From assembly GCA_012862575.1 (NCBI GenBank), contig BLSF01000009.1, positions 124,001-188,000 on the forward strand: DNA of 64,000 bases. Reading direction: 5' to 3'. This DNA comes from Parietichytrium sp. I65-24A. Lineage: Eukaryota; Sar; Bigyra; Thraustochytrida; Thraustochytriidae. This document shows, one piece after another, positions 32,140 to 40,207 of this stretch (positions within the stretch are counted from its first letter, which is position 1; every line of letters begins with the position of its first letter). The notes beneath the pieces are model-generated. The model saw only the letters and a list, made by a program, of their open reading frames with translations, searched no databases and was not told where the DNA came from. Made by a program: the position numbers and the translations under genes.

Positions 32140-32374
32140 AGAAGACGGCAGAAGAGCAGACAAGAATTGCATAGGCAACGGAATAGACAAGCAAAGAAAG
32201 AGTGAGCGGCCAGCGGCGCGGTTGACAGGTTTGGGTTTTAGCGACGGAACCGTGAGATCGCCACCGTTCAAGAAACGTGACGGAGCAGCACCGTTGCAGG
32301 AGTGACAAGTGATTTCTGGAGAGAGCTGGGTTCCAAGTCGGGCTCGAAAGGCATTTGAGGACAGACCAGGCAAG

Positions 32375-35300
32375 ATGACCAAGTTGGGAAGGCTGTATGC
32401 GGATGTGTTGCCGGAGACGGTGGCGAACGTTCTCGAGGTTGATGCCAAGATTGTGGGCACCACGGGTCTCCATCTGAGTGGTGTCATCGACAACAACCTA
32501 GAGACGCCTGAGTCTCTGGACTTTTTGGCTCAGCTGTTCGTGGAAAACGCGCCGCACTTGGCCAAAGTTCTTGCACAGAGAAGGAAAGATCGCGCTTTCC
32601 TGGATCAACGCACTAAAGCAGTGCATCAACTGAACGAGCGATTGGGCCGCAAACGCTCGGATCCATTCTATGCATCCGTCTTTGGCCAGCGCGACTCTGA
32701 CGATCGCGTTGTGTTTGGTCCAAACGACATTGACAACGTGGAATCCTACACGGCACCTCAAGGTTCAAAGGTCGCAGAGTTGCCGGACTTTTTGAAGGGC
32801 GAGCATGTCACCTTATTTGGGCTCGCAGATTCAGACAAGAGCTGCGAGGAGGCGGTCTCCTGCGCGTCTATAAAGCTTCCAAGCGAGCCGCCTGTCGTAG
32901 AAGAGCTCGTTTCAGCAAGCGGGCTCGTGCCGAAATGGGGGGTCGATGCGGAGGACTCACAGACCCCGTTAGCCAAAACATTGTCGCAAGCGAATAGAAA
33001 TCTAGCCAAGGTTTTCGAGCAGCCCGCTAAGGATTCGGATGCTTTGCCCATCAAACGATTGCCTGGTCTTGGGCTACCTTGCACATTCTGCTTTTACGAG
33101 AAGAACCCGGTCCCGTTGCACATGTACGACTTTGCCCTTCATCTATTCAAGCACTGGAAGAACCCTCGCGCGCTTGTATTCTACGTTCCTAAGCTGGAAA
33201 ATGAGGAAGAAGCCGCCTATTTGCACACGCTGATTCGTTCCGCAGAGGACAGAATTAAAGCGCTGCATCCAGAGTACCATCTTGGAACCGTGCGCGTCAT
33301 CGTCGTACTCGAGAATGCCCGAGCGCTATTCCGGGCAAACGAGATTATGGACTCTCTCTTCCCATTTTTCGCTGGCGCTTCTCTGGGATGGCATGACTTC
33401 CTAGCCTCTACCGCACGATTGTATAAGAACGACTATTCTTTTCGCATGCCACTCAAGTCCGACCCGTCCATCGTAATCAAGCACATTCGTGCTTCTCATG
33501 AGCTTGTCGCGAAGGTAGTTGGTGGGCGTGGTGGTCTTGCGATTGGCGGCATGTACGGCGTCTTGCCTTCCGGATCTAGTGACGTGTCCAGTGGCACTTT
33601 TCAAGTTACCCTCGCGGGTTTTATTAAAGACATCGTCACACAGCTTCGTCGGGGGCTCAAAGGTTTCTGGGTCGCGCGCTCCGATTTTGTGCGCGTGGGA
33701 ATCGCTGTCACTCACGCATGGAAACTTTTTGCCACAAAGTCGGATCGATCTCCACTGGAGAGCCTTATCAAGGCCCTTCTCATCGACAAAGATTTGCAAC
33801 AAACCATTATCGAGTTCGTCTTTGCCCCCGGCGGTGTGAGCAGCGGTCCAGGATTGGACGTTACGCCGGCCGAGCTGGTGGTCGCTGACTTGCCATCTGA
33901 AAACGCAAAGCTGAGCTCTCCTGATGAAATTCGCTACAATGTTTTTCAGACCCTCCAATACCTGGCTGATTGGCTCAGTGGAAACGGCTGCGTGGCCCTT
34001 CCCGGTAACGTCGGAGGCCATCCCGTGCTTATCATGGACGATCTTGCGACAGTGGAGCGTTCGCGATGGCAAGTGTGGCATGAGGTACGATACGGGCGAT
34101 GCTCTGTGGAGGATCTGATCAAAATCGTACATGAGGAGATGAACTTTATTCGCCGAGACCTTTCCAATTCGCAAAAGATCGTTCAAGTCAAGTGGGACTC
34201 TCGCACATCCACGTGGTACCCCATCGCGCTTGATATTCTTCTCAAGCTGATGACTGATCCAACACCCCCCGATTTCGTAACAGAGCTCCTCATCCCTCTT
34301 ACTGCAGAGAAGATTCGCAAGCTCGAAAATCCGCTCCACTACGTGGAGAAACTTGAACACGATGCGTGCCCACCAGCTACGCGGGATCGGTCGCGCTACA
34401 CGCTAGAGCCCTATGTCAGACGCTTCAACTACTTTTTCGAGCGGTGTGGCGAGGTGCACTTTGCGAAAAAGATGGCCGAATGCACTGCCACCGACATGCA
34501 CTTGCTAGAATCCCTGATCAAGTCGTTCGATTTGCAAGGTGTAATCGACGCAGCTAGTTTTCACGGCGATATCGGACAAAGCTCTGCCACACTCGACAAG
34601 ATGGCCAGCAAAGAGCAAGCCGCCATGTTTGACGAAGAGGAGAGTGTGAGGCAGGAGTTGCGCGCGCTTGGGAAAGAGTACTTGGAAAAGTTTGGCGTCA
34701 AGTTTCTCGTCTCCGCAAAGGGGAAAACTGGCAAGGAGATGCTTGCAATCCTTCAACGACGGATCAACAACTCCCAGGAGCAGGAGCTCACTAATGCGCG
34801 GGAGGCGCTATGGGAGATAACCGTGAAAAGGGTGCTCGACATGCCCCTTGACCGTCTCCACGATGACATCTCCAAGCTCAGAACAAAGTACAATGTTCCA
34901 GGCGCATCGGTGTGTATCAGCACACGTTATGGTTCGCGCCAGGTGGCTTGCTTTGGCGAGAGCATAATTAGTGAGGGAAAAGCACACCCCGTGGACTCTA
35001 GCACGCTCTTTGAGATTGCTTCACTGAGTAAAACGATTGCGTCCGCGTTCGCGATCGAGTACTTTACTGCAAAGGGCATTTCGATGCAAACCCCTGTCAA
35101 CGAGCTTTTGGCAAAAGCGGGCTCCGATTTCCTTTTAACCACCGACAAGCTCGGTGACAAGGTTCTTTTATGGCATCTTATTAGCCACTCGGCACTCAAC
35201 ATGCACTACGTCAATGGTGTACCGCTTGACGAAGACATGCCAAATGTACGGGAGTTCCTGGAAGGCAACGAGCGATATGGGTACGAACCAATTAAAGTTC

Positions 35301-37153
35301 TCGGAGAGCCTGGGACGTTTTTCAAATATTCCGGCGGTGGCTTTCTTGTGTTGGAGCACTTGATTGAGGCTATGGAGAAGAGCTCTATCGAAGCGGTCAC
35401 ACAAGGGTTTCTAGACAAGCTCGGAATCAGCGACGGCTTGACGTTTTCTCACAAACCATCTCCTGACAAATTCAAGGTTGCATACGGCTACGATGACGAA
35501 GGCAACCTCATCAAAGGCACGCGCAAAATGTTTCCATCCTTTGCTGCTGGCGCCCTTGGGACTCCGCAAGCCGTTCTTCACTTCCTCGAGCACCTCGGAG
35601 AAGCGTACAGAAATCCACATGGATCAGGCCCTATTTCACATGACACAGCTGTTCTCATGTTGCACGGCACGGACAAGGGGTGTAAAGATTTTATGGGCTG
35701 TATGATGGGTCTCGGCGTTTTCGTTGGAGAGGCTGGTTTGAACAAATTCACTATTCATCAGGGCGCAAACGACGGGTTTCGAGGAGTATACCTGCACTGC
35801 TTTGATGGGCCCGATCGCGGCGCAGGTCTGGTCATGTTCGCCAACTGCGACAACAGGGCGATGTTTTTCATTGCTGAGGCCATGCAAAAGATTCTCCTGG
35901 AGCTGAATGTGGAGGGCATCGACATGTCCACTTTTGGCAAGAAGTCGATTGACATTCACAACGTCAAGCAGGAGGAAATCGTAAACTTTGGATACAAAGC
36001 TTTGGTTTTCGACTCATTTCAGCCAACTTTGCCAGACGCAATCATCGACAAGGGCGTCATTGATCCGCTCGCAGAATACAACAAGATGGTCGGAGCTCAG
36101 TTGTTGCGCGTGTCCAATCAACGCTTTGCGAGAGCGACAAATCTGACCTCTCCGCACGTGCCAAAGTTTGACCCCGCGTTGTTCTGCCCGATGGGGAAAG
36201 TCATGGACAGCTGGGAGACGGCGCGCCATAACGAGCAGGGGAAAGATGTTGTGATCTTCCAGCTTGCCAAACCGGCCAAAATCTTTTACGTCTCTTTCTC
36301 CACAAAATACCACTTTGGTAATCAGGCAGAACACGTCCAGTTGGAAGGGTATTGTGACGGCGCGCCTGCCAATGAGTGGCAACTTTTGGTTCCCAAGGTG
36401 TACCTTGATGGACATGCCGAGCTTCGGGTACAGGTGACTTTGCCCGGATTGCAAGACAAGCTCTTCAGTCAAGTTAAAATCACAATGTTTCCTGACGGAG
36501 GGTTGAGCCGTGTGAGCCTCTTTGACGATCAGCTACCTCACATACACGCGTCTACCTTTCAGCCCGCAGAGTCTGCCCAATGTGTCAAATCAATTGACCC
36601 AATTCCAGCGACGAAGAAGCCACTGCAGCTTCTTTACTTGCCCACTGAAGCCGAGGTGGAGGCGAACCTTGGCAAGATCAAGTCGGGCGACCTCTTCGAT
36701 GCATCCAGTCTTGCGTACGGAGGCGAGCTCGTCTCGTGCACCAACCAGCACTACGGTCCCGCTGGTCAGGTCTTGTCTCCGTACATCCCGCTGAGCATGC
36801 ATGATGGATTTGAGTCGGCCCGCAGCAGGGCTGCCAACCACCATGAGGAGCTAGTCTTCAAGCTCAAGCTCCCGAGCCGCCTCCAGCGCATTGAAATGGA
36901 CTTTTTGTTTTTCGTGAACAATAATCCCCGCGAGGTGGAGATTCAGTGCACGACCACCGCTGGTGGACCGGAAAAGTGGGTCCCGCTCGTGAAGAAAACC
37001 CTGGTGAAACCGTTTGCCGGAAACATCAAGTCCTTTCCTATTAGTTTGCCTGAGACTGTGTCTTCTTTGAAGCTCTTAGTCCACCCGGACGGCGGGGTGA
37101 ACCGCTTCCGCGCATATGGGTGGAGAGACGCTCCGCCGCAATCTTCTCTTTAG
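32375..37153 (+). CDS. Four-domain fusion: malate synthase-like, OHCU decarboxylase, serine hydrolase (beta-lactamase fold), allantoicase
   Basis: 1592 residues in one uninterrupted frame. (1) About 1-660: malate synthase-like barrel; metal ligand candidates E313 (VVLENAR) and D341 (GWHDFLAS), catalytic-base candidate D556 in MDDLATVERSRWQVW, and the WLSGNGCV block. (2) About 670-825: OHCU decarboxylase; H730 in FHGDIG, E747 in MASKEQ, and EKFGVKFLVSAKGKTGKEML. (3) About 825-1200: class C beta-lactamase-like serine hydrolase; S883-L-S-K886, KYSGGGF (984) and HQGANDGFRG (1128). (4) About 1240-1590: two allantoicase repeats, with MDSWETARHN, FPDGGLSRV and HPDGGVNRFRAYG. The C-terminal SSL is a weak PTS1. 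Predicted jobs: OHCU to allantoin, allantoate to ureidoglycolate plus urea, glyoxylate plus acetyl-CoA to malate; the serine hydrolase step is unknown. ATG 32375 is the first in frame. Confidence 0.88.
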   Translation: MTKLGRLYADVLPETVANVLEVDAKIVGTTGLHLSGVIDNNLETPESLDFLAQLFVENAPHLAKVLAQRRKDRAFLDQRTKAVHQLNERLGRKRSDPFYASVFGQRDSDDRVVFGPNDIDNVESYTAPQGSKVAELPDFLKGEHVTLFGLADSDKSCEEAVSCASIKLPSEPPVVEELVSASGLVPKWGVDAEDSQTPLAKTLSQANRNLAKVFEQPAKDSDALPIKRLPGLGLPCTFCFYEKNPVPLHMYDFALHLFKHWKNPRALVFYVPKLENEEEAAYLHTLIRSAEDRIKALHPEYHLGTVRVIVVLENARALFRANEIMDSLFPFFAGASLGWHDFLASTARLYKNDYSFRMPLKSDPSIVIKHIRASHELVAKVVGGRGGLAIGGMYGVLPSGSSDVSSGTFQVTLAGFIKDIVTQLRRGLKGFWVARSDFVRVGIAVTHAWKLFATKSDRSPLESLIKALLIDKDLQQTIIEFVFAPGGVSSGPGLDVTPAELVVADLPSENAKLSSPDEIRYNVFQTLQYLADWLSGNGCVALPGNVGGHPVLIMDDLATVERSRWQVWHEVRYGRCSVEDLIKIVHEEMNFIRRDLSNSQKIVQVKWDSRTSTWYPIALDILLKLMTDPTPPDFVTELLIPLTAEKIRKLENPLHYVEKLEHDACPPATRDRSRYTLEPYVRRFNYFFERCGEVHFAKKMAECTATDMHLLESLIKSFDLQGVIDAASFHGDIGQSSATLDKMASKEQAAMFDEEESVRQELRALGKEYLEKFGVKFLVSAKGKTGKEMLAILQRRINNSQEQELTNAREALWEITVKRVLDMPLDRLHDDISKLRTKYNVPGASVCISTRYGSRQVACFGESIISEGKAHPVDSSTLFEIASLSKTIASAFAIEYFTAKGISMQTPVNELLAKAGSDFLLTTDKLGDKVLLWHLISHSALNMHYVNGVPLDEDMPNVREFLEGNERYGYEPIKVLGEPGTFFKYSGGGFLVLEHLIEAMEKSSIEAVTQGFLDKLGISDGLTFSHKPSPDKFKVAYGYDDEGNLIKGTRKMFPSFAAGALGTPQAVLHFLEHLGEAYRNPHGSGPISHDTAVLMLHGTDKGCKDFMGCMMGLGVFVGEAGLNKFTIHQGANDGFRGVYLHCFDGPDRGAGLVMFANCDNRAMFFIAEAMQKILLELNVEGIDMSTFGKKSIDIHNVKQEEIVNFGYKALVFDSFQPTLPDAIIDKGVIDPLAEYNKMVGAQLLRVSNQRFARATNLTSPHVPKFDPALFCPMGKVMDSWETARHNEQGKDVVIFQLAKPAKIFYVSFSTKYHFGNQAEHVQLEGYCDGAPANEWQLLVPKVYLDGHAELRVQVTLPGLQDKLFSQVKITMFPDGGLSRVSLFDDQLPHIHASTFQPAESAQCVKSIDPIPATKKPLQLLYLPTEAEVEANLGKIKSGDLFDASSLAYGGELVSCTNQHYGPAGQVLSPYIPLSMHDGFESARSRAANHHEELVFKLKLPSRLQRIEMDFLFFVNNNPREVEIQCTTTAGGPEKWVPLVKKTLVKPFAGNIKSFPISLPETVSSLKLLVHPDGGVNRFRAYGWRDAPPQSSL

Positions 37154-38231
37154 TTCTCCGTGAATGTTGAAGTTGAATTCCTCTTCTTTCTCGGGGTGAT
37201 AAGTTATAACAAGCGACCCTCTATCAACTGTGACAATTTTTTTATCCTGTTGGCCACGCCTATCCTTGCCAGCGAAACTATTCCATCCCGTCTCGCTGAG
37301 GGTTTGAAGGTTTGATCCCCATCATTGTCGTATTCTCCTCGCTCACGCATTGCTAAGCAATCTCAGAATCTCCTAGTATCATTTTGATTAGAAAACACTA
37401 TTTTCCGTGGCTCCAATTCTCCTCTCCGGCTCGTCGACCCCTCGATCGGCGTCTTGGGAACGTGGACAATCGCTGAAAACCCCACGGCGATACTCTTCAA
37501 CTGAATAGCATAGAACGTTTCTGTCAGAACTGAATCGATAGCGTTTGGCTCGACTCCGAAGCAACACGACTTGCGGCAAGAATTACTTTTTTTTTCCCGG
37601 TTTCAGCTTGGAGAGCACAAAACAAAATGTAGAACGAGCGAGAACGCTTTCCTCTCCATTCCTTCAAACTTGAATTGACATATGAGTTGTGAAGAACAAA
37701 CCAGCCCATCGACCTGTGTTTCCCACGTTTCTCATACTACCAGCCAGCCAAGAGCACGTGCAAACTTTTGCCATTCACAGACTTGATCCATCAATCAACA
37801 GCAAGAAAGACACATTCAACCATTCCGGCTGTCCTTGATCACCACTGTCCATGAAATGATCATTTCACTTGACCTCAAATCATTTCGACAAAGGAATCAA
37901 TGAGCAAAACATAGCAAAACGAATCAGAACGACCAAACGAACGAAGAGACTATCTCCGTGGCAACGACGTGCTAGTCGGCTCAGCGCTAACCTGTAAGAG
38001 TGGATCCTTCTTCGACGTTGGACGTGTTGGAGGAGTTAGTTGGAAAGGAAGGAGAAAGGAAGGAAGGCTAATTGTGTTGAGCGTCAAGTAGGGCAGAGTC
38101 CTCGCGCACCTGAGGGGCAGTACTCGAGTACCAGTGCCAGACAGTCTCGGCGCGTCCGAGGGCACCGGACTTGGATTGCAAGTAGGAAAGGGAGTAGGAG
38201 AGCGGCGTCGAGAGTGTTGGCAGAGGGAAGG
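37154..38231. other. Intergenic region before NPL4
   Basis: About 1.1 kb. Short open frames only; the frame into NPL4 is open from 38040 but has no ATG before 38232. No repeat or RNA gene is seen. Confidence 0.45.
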
Positions 38232-39704
38232 ATGATCGTGCGCGTTCGAACCAAGGTGGGTATGTGGCGGCAGGAGACGCAGCCGACCACAAAGCTGTCG
38301 GAGTTTCTGGCAAAGCTGGAGCATGAGAAGCAGGTCAAGATCCTGAAGGTGTCCACGAGCCCGTCGTTCGACGCGCAGATTCAAGATAAAGGGAGTATGG
38401 CCCTGAAAGACCTCGGTATCAAGCATGGGGATATTCTGCACGTTGATGCGACAGGGGCGACGTCAGCTAGCTCCGGGCAAGGAGCGCTGGTGGGGACCGG
38501 CCCGAAATCTGTGGATGCCTTTGGGAACATTGTTTCTGCCGATCAGACCTCGAACGGGGCGTTCAGGCCAGGGTTACAGTCCTTGAGAACGCAAAAATTG
38601 CACTGGACACTGACAGATATGGTGGAGTTTGACAACAAATACACATTTGAGGTGAAGGGAGAGCAGCTGTCGTTCTGTTCCAGCGCGAGCCTCGATGCTG
38701 GATCTTTGAACAATTTTCAGCTGTATCTCAGGAAATTTAACTTTCAGACCTTTCGATGTGCATACTTGTACGGTAACTTTGTCAACTCGGAAGATATCCC
38801 TGGTAGCAAGGAGCAGCAGGCCAAGGCTGGAAGTGGAGCCTCTGCGGAGGCAAAGTCTCCGTCCTTCTCGTCAAGCGGTCAGAAACAGATGGCCTTGAAA
38901 GACTTGGAGAAGCTAGTCAAGGACGATCAGAGCCCTGAAAAGGGGGTAGTTGTACAGGCGATATACGAGCCTTTACAAGAGTCCTCCGCGGCTGGCTTTG
39001 AGCTGTTGGAAGACCCTCGCGAGGAGCGCATCGAATTGATTGCCAGGTCCCTAGGACTAGAAAAGGTAGGATTTCTAATTGCACATCCTCCTCGAGAAGG
39101 TTACCACTTTTCCACTCAAGAGATTATAAATGCAGGAGAACAGGCTCTTGAGGCGACAGAGGGCAAGCGCGACTCCCCTTTCGTAATTGTCAAGGTGACG
39201 AGCGACGCTGGCAATGCTTCTTTCGATGCTTTCTCGCTGACTCCGCAATGCCTGGAAATGGTGGCGGAGGACGCCCTGCTTCACATGCCAGATAACCCGG
39301 GCCACGCCGCGGTAAACGAAACCTTCACACTAATTGTGGAGAAGAAAGAAGCGCACGTTGTGGACAACGATTTCTTTATCAAACGCGTTCCGATTTTGAG
39401 CCACACCTCGCCATTCGCTGGAGACTTCCCGCGCTTCAACCGCGACCACGACAAGGCACCAAGTGGAGAAGCACTCCAGGCAGCACTCCAAAAGTACGGC
39501 CGCAACCCCTCAGACAAGGACATCGGCAAGGCAATTGCAGATTTTCACATTCTTGCGTTTCTTTCGGACATATTTGACGATAACGAGGAGATCCGAAACA
39601 TCACCAAATTCGCTTTGTCATGCGTCATTCCAGGCGAATCCCCTCTTCCGCTGCAGGAAGGCCACCGCTTTCTCATCCTCGGCGCGGCGAACATGGACCT
39701 CTAA
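38232..39704 (+). CDS. NPL4: NPL4-like p97 cofactor
   Basis: 490 residues, single exon. It starts with a ubiquitin-like domain (MIVRVRTKVGMWRQE to LGIKHGDILHVD), followed after a Ser/Gly linker by the NPL4 core: MVEFDNKYTFEV, the MPN-like region (LEKVGFLIAHPPREGYHFS, FVIVKVTSDAG, FDAFSLTPQCLEM) and the C-terminal FIKRVPILSH block. NPL4 pairs with UFD1 to recruit ubiquitylated substrates to p97/Cdc48, for example in ER-associated degradation. The C-terminal zinc finger of animal NPL4 is absent; the paired zinc-finger region before the MPN domain also looks reduced. The first ATG in the frame (38232) directly opens the ubiquitin-like strand, so the start is convincing. Confidence 0.87.
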   Translation: MIVRVRTKVGMWRQETQPTTKLSEFLAKLEHEKQVKILKVSTSPSFDAQIQDKGSMALKDLGIKHGDILHVDATGATSASSGQGALVGTGPKSVDAFGNIVSADQTSNGAFRPGLQSLRTQKLHWTLTDMVEFDNKYTFEVKGEQLSFCSSASLDAGSLNNFQLYLRKFNFQTFRCAYLYGNFVNSEDIPGSKEQQAKAGSGASAEAKSPSFSSSGQKQMALKDLEKLVKDDQSPEKGVVVQAIYEPLQESSAAGFELLEDPREERIELIARSLGLEKVGFLIAHPPREGYHFSTQEIINAGEQALEATEGKRDSPFVIVKVTSDAGNASFDAFSLTPQCLEMVAEDALLHMPDNPGHAAVNETFTLIVEKKEAHVVDNDFFIKRVPILSHTSPFAGDFPRFNRDHDKAPSGEALQAALQKYGRNPSDKDIGKAIADFHILAFLSDIFDDNEEIRNITKFALSCVIPGESPLPLQEGHRFLILGAANMDL

Positions 39705-40207
39705 ACACACATACTCTTGCAAAGCTAAGCCTTGTCAATCTACCTTCATTTCTTTCTAAGCCACCGCACCCCTCTCCTGCCCGTGCTCGACCATCCCACC
39801 TCTTGGATCACTCCATCGCGGCCTGCCAACACATCAAACCACACTTCAATCGCCAAGTTTTCCAAGTCGCCTTCCTACGTTTTGACCGTTCGTACGTAAC
39901 AACAGTCTAGCCTAAACAATACTCGCAGTCAATACTGTTGTTGTTCATTGTTGCACAAACATCATTTCTCGAGATGAACATGAGCATGTCGTGAACAACA
40001 ACAACAACAACAACAACCATTGGCAGCGAAAAGAGAAAGAAAGACACAGATCACCGACCTGCCAAGTAGAAGGAGCACAGGAAAAGCGCGAGCAGAGAGA
40101 CAGTGCATGGCACGTAGTTTAGGTCGAAAGGAGCGCTGGGAACAGAAAAGAGCGGCGAGTGTTTTTCTGGGGGCACGTGTTTAGGCGTCGAAACGCCATG
40201 CGGAGAG
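39705..40207. other. Intergenic region, NPL4 to repeat-protein gene
   Basis: About 500 bp with an AAC trinucleotide run at 39994-40017. No gene. Confidence 0.5.
39994..40017. repeat. AAC trinucleotide microsatellite
   Basis: Eight consecutive AAC units about 190 bp upstream of the next start codon. Confidence 0.9.

Larger units (their letters stand above)
28971..32374. other. 3.4 kb gene-poor divergent gap before the fusion gene
   Basis: Between the divergent urate hydroxylase and multidomain fusion genes. Contains GGTCAAATA repeats (29306-29346), GAGGAG purine runs near 30010-30065 and an AGACAG tract (32077-32139). Open frames such as 29785-30318 and 31886-32473 are low in complexity and unrecognised. 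No supported gene. Confidence 0.45.

Noticed and set aside
33401-34360. 319-codon minus-strand ORF inside the fusion gene
   Set aside because: Antisense to the malate synthase domain; no recognisable protein.
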